Source: UMGS1052 sp045580005
Lineage (GTDB): Bacteria; Bacillota; Clostridia; Oscillospirales; CAG-382
Reading direction: 5' to 3'
Length of the DNA: 61,105 nt
Assembly (NCBI GenBank): GCA_045580005.1
Contig: JAZNMZ010000083.1
Span: 1 to 61,105 of the forward strand
Positions within the stretch are counted from its first letter, which is position 1. Each line of letters opens with the position of its first letter. This document shows, piece after piece, positions 52,630-61,105 of the stretch. Position numbers and translations under genes: made by a program. Below the pieces are notes generated by a model that made no database searches, was not told the origin of the DNA, and saw nothing but the letters and a program-made list of their open reading frames with translations.

Positions 52630-52714
52630 TGGTGGGGGAAGGTGGATTCGGACCACCGAAGTCAGTGACAACAGATTTACAGTCTGCCCCCTTTGGCCGC
52701 TCGGGAATTCCCCC
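52630..52714 (-). tRNA. tRNA-Tyr (GTA)
   Basis: 85 nt with encoded CCA. Acceptor GGGGGAA pairs with TTCCCCC; anticodon loop CTGTAAA in the stem GCAGA...TCTGT gives GTA; long variable arm typical of bacterial tRNA-Tyr; T-arm GGTGGTCCGAATCCACC. Confidence 0.9.
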
Positions 52715-52733
52715 ATACTCCCTAAAAAGGAAG

Positions 52734-52808
52734 TGGAGCTGGTGAAGGGAGTCGAACCCCCAACCTGCTGATTACAAATCAGCTGCTCTGCCATTGAGCC
52801 ACACCAGC
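52734..52808 (-). tRNA. tRNA-Thr (TGT)
   Basis: 75 nt with encoded CCA. Acceptor GCTGGTG / CACCAGC; anticodon loop TTTGTAA in GCTGA...TCAGC gives TGT; T-arm GGGGGTTCGACTCCC. Cotranscribed upstream of tRNA-Tyr. Confidence 0.92.
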
Positions 52809-52843
52809 ATCTCTTTTATACTGTCCTCGTCGGAACATTGTAT

Positions 52844-52872
52844 ATTATAACAGAACGCTTGTAGTTTGTCAA
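52844..52872 (-). promoter_or_regulatory. Perfect-consensus promoter of the tRNA operon
   Basis: Minus strand: TTGACA (52867-52872), 17-bp spacer, TATAAT (52844-52849). Confidence 0.88.
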
Positions 52873-53006
52873 GCCTTTTTTGAAAGTTTTTTTGATTTTT
52901 TCTGATTTATTTTTTTACAGCATTTCCTGAGTCAGAAGTCCCCCGGAAAAGCCTTTGCAAGACAATAGCCGAGGGACTTTCTGTAGTTGTTTAAGTTTGG
53001 AGATAA

Positions 53007-54005
53007 TCAGGGTCTGTATATAGGTGTCCAGCCATCATCACTTTCGTAATCCTCGCTCTCTCCTATCTGAACACCGTCTCCGGATTCGTCGTCAACAATC
53101 CAGAATGTGTCGTCGCCCTTATTGTTGTTATTATTAGGTGTATCCTTGTTTGTATCGGTAGTGCCTGTGCCTGTGCCTGTGCCTGTACCTGTGCCGGTTG
53201 TTTCGCGCTTGTCATCAACCTTGCCGGAATTGTCGATAAGACCTCCGATGGAAGCGCCCTTTTCGATAACTACATCCTCAGCGCCCTCGCAGATAATAAG
53301 CTTACCCTTGATAACAGCATTAGAAGCGATAGTTACCTTGGACGATCTCACAATCACATTGCCCTCAATAGTTCCCGTGATTGTTGTTTCTTCATCAACA
53401 TAAGCCTTAACAATATTGTACATAACCTGAGCAAATTCCGCTCTTGTCATATTGTTCTTTGCATTAATCATACCGTTTGAGCCGTTTATGTAGCCGGAAG
53501 CAACAAGTGCTGCGGCATAAGGTCTTGCCCACTCGGAAATGTCGGCTGTGTCAGAGAACGGTGCAAGCACGCTCTCATCACCCGCTTCAAGCTTGAGTGC
53601 TCTTGCAAGGACCGCAAAAACCTGCTCTCTTGTGATGTTGTCGTCAGGGTTCAGAAGTCCTGTACCGTCACCGTTGAACACACCCATAGCTACCGCTTTC
53701 TGCATATACTCGCGGAACCACGCGTCTTCGGGAACATCTGTAAAGTCGTCAAGGTTGTCCATGCTCACTGCAGCAAAGGCTCTTGAAATTATAGCTGCCA
53801 TCTGTGCTCTTGTGAGATAGTCGGCAGGAAGAATCTTGCCATCAGAGCCAGTGAGAAGACCATTTTCAACCGCAGCTGTCAAAGCGGCTGTCGACCAGTC
53901 ATCAGGCATATCGGAAAAGCTTGTCACATCAACTGCAGCAGAAGGCATTACAAAAGTTGCCGCAAGAAGGGCCGCACCGAGAACAAATGATAAAATCTTT
54001 TTCAT
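53007..54005 (-). CDS. SLH-domain protein with bactofilin-like segment and hexanucleotide repeat
   Basis: 332 residues. Signal peptide (MKKILSFVLGAALLAATF...AVD), then three SLH motifs at about 28-80, 85-145 and 150-205 (NGLLTGSDGK, MGVFNGDGTGLL, SGYINGSNGM). Residues 210-262 read as a short beta-helix (TIEGNVIVRSSKVTIASNAV, then GKLIICEGA, GASIGG), reminiscent of bactofilin rungs. Then a Thr-Gly tract (TGTGTGTGTGT) coded by a tandem hexamer at 53160-53197, an Asn-rich linker and an acidic tail. Probably anchored to the wall polymer. No gene on its 3' side until the tRNAs. Confidence 0.83.
   Translation of the reverse strand: MKKILSFVLGAALLAATFVMPSAAVDVTSFSDMPDDWSTAALTAAVENGLLTGSDGKILPADYLTRAQMAAIISRAFAAVSMDNLDDFTDVPEDAWFREYMQKAVAMGVFNGDGTGLLNPDDNITREQVFAVLARALKLEAGDESVLAPFSDTADISEWARPYAAALVASGYINGSNGMINAKNNMTRAEFAQVMYNIVKAYVDEETTITGTIEGNVIVRSSKVTIASNAVIKGKLIICEGAEDVVIEKGASIGGLIDNSGKVDDKRETTGTGTGTGTGTGTTDTNKDTPNNNNNKGDDTFWIVDDESGDGVQIGESEDYESDDGWTPIYRP
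53160..53197 (-). repeat. Tandem hexanucleotide repeat in the SLH gene
   Basis: About six near-perfect copies of ACAGGC (one with ACAGGT) encode the Thr-Gly tract. Copy number changes would keep the frame, so length variation among strains is expected. Confidence 0.75.
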
Positions 54006-54144
54006 TGGTATAACATCCTTTCACTGTTTTGTGGTATGTGTCTATTATACCATTTCTTTTGTTATTTGTATATAGTTTTTAATAAATATTTATTAATTTT
54101 TTTGTATTTTGCAAATAAAAGATTTTGCCAAATCTGCAATTTTT

Positions 54145-54711
54145 TCAAACAAGAGCTTTTTTTATACTTAAAAGTGCCGACACCACATAAAAAACAAAAG
54201 AAAAGGCAAGCCTTATAATAATCTCTGCCGGCGACACCTGTCCTCCGCAAGCCAGAGGTATTACTGCAACCACTGCAAAATAAAGCAGAAACATGATACC
54301 GCGCAGCATACCTGCCCGTCCTTTCAGCACAAAAAGCGCCGCAAAAGACGCAAAAATAAGCGCAGAAGAAAAAGAGCCTGCCATACAGACAGCAGCAAAC
54401 ATCGTTCCCTCTCCCGAACCTGTGACAAACATCACCAACGCACCAACGGCAAAGCACAGTGCAAAAGATATGACTGTGCCGACGAGGAATTCCTTATAAC
54501 GCTGCAGTATGAAACGGCGTTTTTTCATCGGCAGCCCCTGGGTATATCTTTCGATATTCCTTTCTCTGTCGTTTTTTAGAATGTGTATAAAAACAAAAAC
54601 ACATATTACAAAGCAGGCTGCGCCAAACGGAACAAAAGAGTTCGTATATACCGCACATACCGAAACTGCGGGGAGGGTTACAAGCTGCTTTTTCAGAAGA
54701 TCTTTCGGCAT
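54145..54711 (-). CDS. ABC-2-permease-like membrane protein
   Basis: 188 residues from the ATG at 54709-54711 (RBS AAAGGA); a longer N-terminus is unlikely. Five to six membrane segments, a basic cytoplasmic loop (LKNDRERNIERYTQGLPMKKRRF) and no ATPase beside it. Similar to permease subunits of efflux ABC systems, but the assignment is tentative. Confidence 0.6.
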   Translation of the reverse strand: MPKDLLKKQLVTLPAVSVCAVYTNSFVPFGAACFVICVFVFIHILKNDRERNIERYTQGLPMKKRRFILQRYKEFLVGTVISFALCFAVGALVMFVTGSGEGTMFAAVCMAGSFSSALIFASFAALFVLKGRAGMLRGIMFLLYFAVVAVIPLACGGQVSPAEIIIRLAFSFVFYVVSALLSIKKALV

Positions 54712-54762
54712 CGTTTTTTCCTTTTTTATATAATTATTGCCAAAAGAAAACAAAATATAAGA

Positions 54763-54784
54763 CCGGGCAAATGCCCGGTCTTTT
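54763..54784 (-). terminator. Terminator-like hairpin after the repeat SLH gene
   Basis: AGACCGGGC / GCCCGGTCT stem in one loop; the T-run is stronger on the plus strand than on the minus strand. Confidence 0.6.
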
Positions 54785-54789
54785 GGCGT

Positions 54790-57429
54790 TTACCCGAACA
54801 CTTCTTCGGGGATGATGTCGATGAAATAGTCTACAAGGAGAGTTCCGTACTTGTCGGAAAGCTCTGTTACAATAGTGTTGAAATCACCCTTGCAATAGTC
54901 GCAAAGTTCGCTATAGCTGTCAACTATGTCATCTGTAACACCAAGCTCAAAAGTATATTTTGCCTCGACAAACTCAGGAGTTATAAGTTCGGTTGCACTG
55001 TCGGCAACAATATCCGAAACAAGCTTCTTCACTTTAGCAAAGAATGGTCTGAACTCGCTGGGATGCTGAAAGCTCTGGTAGGTGTCAAAGTCGTCACGCA
55101 AATCTTCCATTTGCTCTACTATAACATCATCACCCGAAAGGTCTTTCTGGAATATTACATTTATTGTATAATCACCATCAAGCGAATTTATTGCATATCT
55201 TCTCACTGCGCCTACACTGCTGCCGTTTACAAGCACATCGGCAACCTTGTATCCTGTATCGGGAGTGAAAGTAAAACTGAGGCTTGTTCCCTCTTTTTCG
55301 GTTGTTGTCTGCGGAGAAACAACGCCGCCATCGGTATGAGTTACGCTTACTGTATAATAAACAATTTGCTTGAATACAGCTGTAACAGTATGGTCCTTGG
55401 AGATATCGTCGATTGTGAAGCTTGTACGCGGTCCGTAACTGAAGCCGTTGACAATAACATCGGTAACCTCATATCCCTCGTCGGGAGTAAATGCGATTGT
55501 GACATCAGCGTTCTTATTGTAAACAGCACTGTCGGGAGTGATTGTACCGCCTGGCGCCTGTGTTACAGTAACCGTGTAGGTAACTCTTCTGAATGTTGCC
55601 TCAACGGTATGTGAAGAAGTGATGTTTCTGAATGAGTATGTTTTGATAGGGCCGAGATTCATACCATCGATAACAACAGACACGGTTTCATATCCGCTGT
55701 TCGGAACAATAGAGAAGCTGAGGTTTGCGCCCTCTGTAACAATCTGAGAGGAAATCGATACCTTACCGCCTGCTCCGGCAGTGACGGTAATCTTGTGTGT
55801 GTCAAGCTTCTTGAACTTGGCAGTAATTGTGTGGTCAGCAGAAACATTCTCGAATGTGTAGGAAGTAACCTTTCCTACGCTCACGCCGTCAACAAGAACA
55901 TCCGATATAGCATAATCACTGTTCTTTGTTATGGCAAAGGTCTTTTTTGCGCCCTTACTTACTGTGACAGTGTCGGGAGAAATTCTTCCGCCCTCAGTCT
56001 GAGTAACTGTGATAGTATATTTTTCTGCTTCGGTAGATTTCTGAGCAAAAACGGCAGTAATTGTGTGGTCTGCCAAAACGCCTGAGAATGTATATGTTTC
56101 AACAGCACCAACACTCTCGCCGTCAATGAGTACATCCACAATCTCGTAACCGTTAAGAGGTGAAATTGTAAATGTCTTGTTGGAATTCTTGTTTACAGCA
56201 CTGTTTCCGGGTGATATAACTCCGCCGTCTGCCTGTGTAACCGTGATATTGAAAAGATTTCTTGCAAACACAACTTCAAATGTATGTCCGGCAGAAACAT
56301 CCTCAAAGGTGTAGCTTTCTTCAATCTCCACACGCTTGCCGTCAACAAGTATCTCGGATATTTCGTATCCTGCGTCGGGCGTAATTGTGATTTCGAGGCT
56401 GTCGCCTGCCTTTACATTTGTAGTCGAGTGAGAGAGCTTTCCGCCCTCGTTTGCAGTGATTTCTATTGTGTAGGATGTTGTCTTTTCAAAGCTTGCAGTA
56501 ATTGTATGCGCACTGCTTATATTCTCAAAAGTATAGCTTGTAACCACTCCGACAGACCTGCCGTCAACAGTAACGCTCTTGATAACATAGCCTGTTGCCG
56601 GGGTAATTGTAAATACAGCGTCTTCTCCCGCATTGAAGCTCTGTGTACCGGGAGCTATTGTTCCGCCGGCTGACTGTGTAACAGTTACATTATATGTAGT
56701 TACGGAAGGAACAAACGGACCTACGGGACCTGACGGGCCGGAGGGACCTGATGGACCGGAGGGTCCTGACGGTGTTGTTGTATCTTCTTTTTCTTCACCA
56801 TTGTCGGGCTCAACTGTTGCAGAAACAAACGGAACAAATAGATATGCAAATTCGTACCTCAGTATATCCTGTGTCGCTCTAAATGTGTTGCCCTCTTCAA
56901 GGCTCATAAAGCCGTTGGAAATGACAGCCTTGACGCTGTAGCTTGCCCAGTCGGAAACGGCGTCGGCAATTTCAACATCATAAAGGGTATAAAGACCTAA
57001 AATTCTGTTGAGGATCACGCAGACCTGTTCTCTTGTTATTTTGCTGTTTCCTCTGAATGAACCATCCTCAAAGCCCTGTATGTAGCCCTGCTTTTTAGCG
57101 ATGAGAACTTCGTCATGGAACCAGTCCTCGCCCTGCTTTACATCCCAGAAGCCCTCTTCGGATTTTTCGGTATAACCGAAAGTCTTGTTGACCATCTTAC
57201 AGAATTCACCTCTTGTAAGGGTGTTGTTGGGGCGGAAAGAGCCATCCTCGTAGCCGTTTATAACTCCTGCGTTTCTGAGCTTGATAAGCGCCTGTTCAAG
57301 CGCTGAGCCTGCCTCTACATCAAAAAAAGCAGGTGTTGTCTCTGCCTGTGTGGCGAAAACTGAAAATGTGGGGAGAATGCCTGTTATCAGAATAAGCAAA
57401 CTCACCGCAAAGCATAAAATTTTCTTCAT
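54790..57429 (-). CDS. SLH protein with seven InlB-type beta repeats and a collagen-like linker
   Basis: 879 residues from the ATG at 57427-57429 (MKKILCF); an earlier in-frame ATG lacks good context. Signal peptide, three SLH motifs within about 35-215 (NAGVINGYEDGSFRPNNT, QGYIQGFEDGSFRGNS), then an SGP repeat linker (SGPSGPSGPSGPSGPVGP) of collagen-like form. Seven repeats of about 70 residues follow, consensus T-V-T-x-GG-x-I-P...GY-x-I-x-x-V-x-V-DG-x-SVG-x-Y-TF-x-x-HT-I-x-A-x-F. These match divergent InlB B-repeats (Flg_new type). A helical C-terminal domain of 110 residues ends the protein. Likely a wall-anchored stalk for adhesion. Confidence 0.82.
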   Translation of the reverse strand: MKKILCFAVSLLILITGILPTFSVFATQAETTPAFFDVEAGSALEQALIKLRNAGVINGYEDGSFRPNNTLTRGEFCKMVNKTFGYTEKSEEGFWDVKQGEDWFHDEVLIAKKQGYIQGFEDGSFRGNSKITREQVCVILNRILGLYTLYDVEIADAVSDWASYSVKAVISNGFMSLEEGNTFRATQDILRYEFAYLFVPFVSATVEPDNGEEKEDTTTPSGPSGPSGPSGPSGPVGPFVPSVTTYNVTVTQSAGGTIAPGTQSFNAGEDAVFTITPATGYVIKSVTVDGRSVGVVTSYTFENISSAHTITASFEKTTSYTIEITANEGGKLSHSTTNVKAGDSLEITITPDAGYEISEILVDGKRVEIEESYTFEDVSAGHTFEVVFARNLFNITVTQADGGVISPGNSAVNKNSNKTFTISPLNGYEIVDVLIDGESVGAVETYTFSGVLADHTITAVFAQKSTEAEKYTITVTQTEGGRISPDTVTVSKGAKKTFAITKNSDYAISDVLVDGVSVGKVTSYTFENVSADHTITAKFKKLDTHKITVTAGAGGKVSISSQIVTEGANLSFSIVPNSGYETVSVVIDGMNLGPIKTYSFRNITSSHTVEATFRRVTYTVTVTQAPGGTITPDSAVYNKNADVTIAFTPDEGYEVTDVIVNGFSYGPRTSFTIDDISKDHTVTAVFKQIVYYTVSVTHTDGGVVSPQTTTEKEGTSLSFTFTPDTGYKVADVLVNGSSVGAVRRYAINSLDGDYTINVIFQKDLSGDDVIVEQMEDLRDDFDTYQSFQHPSEFRPFFAKVKKLVSDIVADSATELITPEFVEAKYTFELGVTDDIVDSYSELCDYCKGDFNTIVTELSDKYGTLLVDYFIDIIPEEVFG

Positions 57430-57462
57430 ACCAAATTTTTCCTTTTTCCTTTTTTCAGACAA

Positions 57463-57492
57463 GTTGTGGGAAAACAACTGTTTTCCCACAAC
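57463..57492. ncRNA. Perfect 13-bp hairpin between the two right-hand surface genes
   Basis: GTTGTGGGAAAAC (57463-57475) pairs with 57480-57492; loop AACT. It lies 34 nt before the repeat SLH start and 15 nt after the right-edge gene. The minus-strand 3' side is not T-rich, so it is a weak terminator; it may be an mRNA processing or stability element. Confidence 0.55.
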
Positions 57493-57507
57493 AAAATTTT
57501 GTTTTGA

Positions 57508-60500
57508 TTAAGCCAGGTATGTTACAAACTCGATATAATCCTTGTTTACAGAAAGCTTGTATGAGAGTTCAAACATTTCGGCGTTTTCCTGGTGATCAAG
57601 CTTGAGTTTGAATGTTCTTGATCCCGCAAAGTCAGAAAGCTTGAGAAGTGCATTTGCAAGGTCAAATGTCTGAGTATGAACAACAAGCAGATGTCCATTG
57701 AGCGAGATTGTGTAACCCTTGATTGTTACATTCTTGAGCTTGTTAAGTTCAAATGTCTTTGTTCTCTCGCCGTCTGTCATCGTTACGCTCTTGCCGTCAT
57801 CGGAGATTGTAACTGTAACATCGTCGTTTTCTATATCGAAACCAAACCTGTCTTCGATAGCCTTCTGGAGCTTTGTATATGCCTTGGCTGTTGCAAACTC
57901 GATAGTCTTTTCTGTTTCTACACCAAGGATCTCCTCGCGCTTGTCGATAAGCTTCTCTACAAGAGAGGGCGCCTTACCCTCAGCAGAGTCAACTTTGCCG
58001 TTCTGGAGGAACGAGAAGCGAGCCTGGAGCTTGTCAAGATATCCTGAGAGTCTGTCTGTTGCAAAGTCGAGAACTCCGTCAAGATCCTCTTCGGGAACAT
58101 TATTGACGAAATCATTTCCTGCATCATCTGCAAGTACAACCAACTTATAGATCATATCGTAGTACTCGTCAATGTTTCTGAAGAAGTAGCCTGTGCCGTT
58201 GGCAGCCTGCTTGCCCTTATACTCAAGAAGCTCCTCGAGTGCAAGCATCTTTTCGATTTCCTGGATGTAGACATTGTTCTCATAGTACTGATAGTACTTG
58301 TAGTCATCCGCTTTGTCATATACCTTTTCAAACGCCTTGTCATAAAGCGGCTTCAGAATGTCTGCAATAGGATCGGCAGATATTGTAACATATGTTCTTA
58401 CATATGCATCTCCGCCTGCTTCAACAGCAGCCTTTGCGTCTGCAACTTCTTCTTTGTATGAAGTGACAGCACCGTCATAAATTCTTTTGAGAACTTCCTC
58501 GTCAAACACCTTTGTTATCTGTGAAGGAAGGAATGAAAGAGCCTCCTCGTATGTGAGAGAGTTGAGCCTTGAATGTACAGCCTCAATCACAAAGATTCTG
58601 TCAGAGTCCACATAGAAAGTATCACTGTTTGCAAGACTGTCTACAAATTCGTCGATATATCTCTGGTAGTTGAGAGTGGTCTTTGCAAATTCGATAATAT
58701 GGTCTTCAAACTCCTTGTCAACAAGAACCTCGTTTGAGAAGTTTTCTGCAACTCTTTGTGCAATTGCGCGTCTTACATCGTCATGAACAAATGCCTCAAC
58801 AAAGAATTCTGTACGCTTTTCCTGGTCATAAAGAATATCGTCAATAAATCTTTCGATATATTTCTTGATGTCATCCTTTGTCATTGAGTCGATAAGCTTA
58901 TCAATAAGCTCGTCAATGTTGTCATCGGTAAGACTCTCTATATAATCTGTAACGATTTTCTTGAAGTCGTCTTTATTGAGATTATCTATATACTCCTCAA
59001 CAAAAGCCTTGAAGTCATCATTGCTCATGTCATCGATGTAGTCCTTTACAAGAGCCTTGAAGGCGTCTTTATCAAGACCATTGATGTATTCTTCAACAAG
59101 AGCCTTGAAGTCATCCTTGCTCATGCCATCGATGTAGTCCTTTACAAGAGCTTCGAACTCACCATCGCTCATATTCTTAAGATATCCGCTAACAAACTTC
59201 CGGAAAGCTTCATTTTCCATATCCTTAAGATATCCGCTAACAAGCTTTTGGAAATCTTCATCGTTCATATCCTTAAGATATCCGCTGACAAGATTCTGGA
59301 AATCTTCATCGTTCATATTTTCAAGGTACTGCTTAATGAGATCATCAATTTCAGAGCCATCCATCATGTCAAAACACTCTCTTACAAGAGCTTTGACTTC
59401 TCCGGCCGCCATACCACCAACATATTCTCCAACAGCCGCTCTGTACTCATTGACATCCATATTATTAACATAGTCTGCAACCGCTTGTTCGAGCTCTGTT
59501 TCGTCCTTTGCTGCTATAAGTTCGTTTATATACGGGTCAGTAAGAAGATCTTCGATCTGTTCGGGCGTCCAACCACTATCTTCAAGGTCCTTTGTTAAAG
59601 CTGCTTTTACTGCCTTGAATCTGAAGTTTGCGTCTTTCTTTGCGTGATCTGCTATAAGCGATTTATAAGCAGGATCGCCAAGTATATCAATGGCATCCTG
59701 GTCTGTAATCTTATCTATAAGGTCATCAATTTCAACCATATCAAGGATCGTCTGATCGTTTTTGTTGATAAGATTAAGGATTGTCTGGTCGTTCCTTTCG
59801 ATAAGATCAATGATCGTCTGGTCGTCCTTCTTGATCATATCAAGGATTTTCTCGTCTTCTTTGTTGATCATATCAAGGACTGTAGAGTCGGTTCTGTCGA
59901 GCTTCTTTACAATAGAATCAATTATATCAGCATTGTCTTTTGAAATATTATCTATTATAAAGCCTTTATAGCTCTCATCGCCGAGAACAGCTATAACATC
60001 TGCCTGTGTGATATTATTCTTCAACGCATCGATGATAAAATCATCGTCTTGAGATATATCTTTCTTCAAAGTTTCGATTATGCTGTTTCTAAAAGGTCCT
60101 TTGAAGAAATCTTCAGGTTCCGCAGCTATAAATTCTGCGGCACTGTCGATAAGTTGCTGCTTGAAAGAATCAGCATGATCGCTTGCAAGTTCCTTATCAA
60201 TATACTCGTTGATAAATGCCATTACTTCCGAGTCTGCAGTAATGCCGGTTACCATGCTTGCGATTGCATCTTCAAGTGTCTGAGGATCGGACTCAAGCAA
60301 GTTTCTGATAGCAGTGTCTACCATACCATCAATTTCATTCCTGCCAATAATGTCAATAAGCTTATAATCTATTGATACAGTAAGAATTTCTCTGTCCTGG
60401 GTAACAAACTTATCTATCTTGTCATTACTGAATATCTTATCATAAAGTCCGAGAGTATTTACTGTGCCGAGAACTCTCTTTCTGCTGAGGTAAATTGCAT

Positions 60501-61105
60501 CCTTAAGTGTGTCGAGAGCTCTTGTTTCCTGTGCATAAGGAGCGTCAAATCTGATAAGACCTGCCGAGCCGAACTTTGAGGGGGCAGCCACAAGGAATCC
60601 GACATTGTCGAACATATAGAATGCTTCGGTATCCTTTGTAATAGTTACTGTAGAATCAAAGTCTGCCCAGAGTCCTGCGTCGTCCTTGTAGTACCAAGAA
60701 CCTTCGATTGCGTGTGTATACTCGTTCTGTCCTGCATAGACAGAGGATACATCCTCATTCTTGACATAACCCGTCTTTGTCTGAGCGTCGAGTTCGTCAT
60801 AGGCTGTCTTAATATCAGAATCGGCAACTGTTCCGTTGGCTTTTACTTCAACTTCGTTACGCTTTGTGGACTCGTCTGCCCAGCCATATTCATAAAATGT
60901 AACAGTGTAAACAACTATATTCTTCCACTTTGCGTAAGCAACAATGTCAGAAGTGATTTCTGTGTCTGTTGTGAGCTGTACTTCAGCTGTGCCGTCATTA
61001 TAGAACCAGCCGACAAGCTCGTGGTCTGCATACTGTGCTGTAGGGAGAATCGATATCTTGCTGCCGTCAGCCACATTCTTTGTTTCAACAAGACTGCCGT
61101 TGGAG
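57508..61105 (-). CDS. Giant repeat protein with 16-residue and 11-residue helical repeats, N-terminus beyond the right edge
   Basis: The frame is open to the window edge, giving more than 1190 residues; a GTG at 61072-61074 is not a convincing start. The visible N-terminal part is InlB-type beta repeats (LVGWFYNDGTAEVQLTTDTE, AYAKWKN). Next are five hendecad-type 11-residue units (D-Q-T-I-L-D-L-I-x-K-N), coded by about 59727-59893. Then 14 consecutive 16-residue units with consensus Y-L-x-x-M-x-x-D-x-F-x-x-L-V-x-x, coded by about 58800-59473. The C-terminal 500 residues are helical and beta-mixed without known motifs. Acidic and lacking Cys apart from one. Likely extracellular and wall-associated, next to SLH genes. 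I do not recognise the domain. Confidence 0.75.
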   Translation of the reverse strand, partial: SNGSLVETKNVADGSKISILPTAQYADHELVGWFYNDGTAEVQLTTDTEITSDIVAYAKWKNIVVYTVTFYEYGWADESTKRNEVEVKANGTVADSDIKTAYDELDAQTKTGYVKNEDVSSVYAGQNEYTHAIEGSWYYKDDAGLWADFDSTVTITKDTEAFYMFDNVGFLVAAPSKFGSAGLIRFDAPYAQETRALDTLKDAIYLSRKRVLGTVNTLGLYDKIFSNDKIDKFVTQDREILTVSIDYKLIDIIGRNEIDGMVDTAIRNLLESDPQTLEDAIASMVTGITADSEVMAFINEYIDKELASDHADSFKQQLIDSAAEFIAAEPEDFFKGPFRNSIIETLKKDISQDDDFIIDALKNNITQADVIAVLGDESYKGFIIDNISKDNADIIDSIVKKLDRTDSTVLDMINKEDEKILDMIKKDDQTIIDLIERNDQTILNLINKNDQTILDMVEIDDLIDKITDQDAIDILGDPAYKSLIADHAKKDANFRFKAVKAALTKDLEDSGWTPEQIEDLLTDPYINELIAAKDETELEQAVADYVNNMDVNEYRAAVGEYVGGMAAGEVKALVRECFDMMDGSEIDDLIKQYLENMNDEDFQNLVSGYLKDMNDEDFQKLVSGYLKDMENEAFRKFVSGYLKNMSDGEFEALVKDYIDGMSKDDFKALVEEYINGLDKDAFKALVKDYIDDMSNDDFKAFVEEYIDNLNKDDFKKIVTDYIESLTDDNIDELIDKLIDSMTKDDIKKYIERFIDDILYDQEKRTEFFVEAFVHDDVRRAIAQRVAENFSNEVLVDKEFEDHIIEFAKTTLNYQRYIDEFVDSLANSDTFYVDSDRIFVIEAVHSRLNSLTYEEALSFLPSQITKVFDEEVLKRIYDGAVTSYKEEVADAKAAVEAGGDAYVRTYVTISADPIADILKPLYDKAFEKVYDKADDYKYYQYYENNVYIQEIEKMLALEELLEYKGKQAANGTGYFFRNIDEYYDMIYKLVVLADDAGNDFVNNVPEEDLDGVLDFATDRLSGYLDKLQARFSFLQNGKVDSAEGKAPSLVEKLIDKREEILGVETEKTIEFATAKAYTKLQKAIEDRFGFDIENDDVTVTISDDGKSVTMTDGERTKTFELNKLKNVTIKGYTISLNGHLLVVHTQTFDLANALLKLSDFAGSRTFKLKLDHQENAEMFELSYKLSVNKDYIEFVTYLA
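58800..59473 (-). repeat. Array of fourteen 48-bp units encoding 16-residue helical repeats
   Basis: Unit consensus Y-[LI]-x-x-M-x-x-x-[DE]-F-x-x-[LF]-V-x-x. Neighbouring units are nearly identical in the middle of the array and diverge toward both ends, as expected from recent local duplication. Confidence 0.8.
59727..59893 (-). repeat. Array of five 33-bp units encoding 11-residue repeats
   Basis: Units such as DQTILNLINKN and DQTIIDLIERN are spaced exactly 11 residues. Period 11 is the mark of right-handed (hendecad) coiled coils. Confidence 0.75.

Noticed and set aside
54583..55614. A 343-codon plus-strand frame opposite the repeat SLH gene
   Set aside because: Antisense to InlB-type repeats; low-complexity Cys/Tyr-rich sequence, no start signal.
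1..61105. CRISPR arrays, IS transposases, rRNA genes
   Set aside because: No regularly spaced identical repeats with spacers, no transposase motifs and no rRNA sequence were found.

Overview
The window looks like a chromosome segment of an uncultured, probably gut-associated, anaerobic, spore-forming Clostridia (Firmicutes). The signs are consensus TTGACA-N17-TATAAT promoters, AGGAGG-type ribosome binding sites, a GerW/YtfJ plus DUF2953 sporulation pair, an oxygen-sensitive glycyl radical enzyme with its radical-SAM activase, several S-layer-homology (SLH) proteins, and encoded CCA ends on the tRNAs. No genus can be named from sequence alone.

Layout. 1-1.9 kb: a secreted beta-helix protein running off the left edge, preceded by a 37-residue ORF. 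2.1-10.97 kb: housekeeping genes (manA, gpsA, an EamA transporter, a four-gene run of rluB, a GNAT-like protein, a nuclease-like protein and a sugar nucleotidyltransferase, a D,D-carboxypeptidase, gdhA). 11-16.7 kb: a four-gene catabolic operon of ROK repressor, glycyl-radical activase, glycyl radical enzyme and FGGY kinase, with a palindromic operator. 16.8-25.7 kb: a pyrimidine operon pyrC-carB-pyrK-pyrD-pyrF-pyrE-pyrB-pyrI, without carA. 25.7-31.3 kb: gerW, a DUF2953 protein and an HTH protein on the minus strand; rpsO, pnp and an SGNH hydrolase on the plus strand.

31.4-38.1 kb: two paralogous S-layer-type proteins of more than 1000 residues whose promoters have identical geometry, including a direct repeat TGTTACA-N4-TGTTACA. 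38.2-42.8 kb: an ABC exporter with GldG-like and DUF4340 subunits. 43.0-46.2 kb: PBP2 and a DUF3810 protein. 46.3-52.6 kb: an accessory patch next to two tRNA genes, with a TIR-like protein plus nucleoside hydrolase operon, gene remnants, a broken glycosyltransferase, an isolated eukaryote-type branching enzyme and direct repeats. 52.6-61.1 kb: tRNA-Tyr, tRNA-Thr, a small SLH protein, a membrane protein, a repeat-rich SLH protein and a huge helical-repeat protein running off the right edge.

The most promising unfamiliar material is the TIR-like/nucleoside hydrolase gene pair (a possible NAD- or nucleotide-targeting defence module), the glycyl radical enzyme operon with a non-standard glycyl-radical loop, the shared promoter architecture of the two S-layer genes, and the 16-residue/11-residue repeat protein at the right edge.
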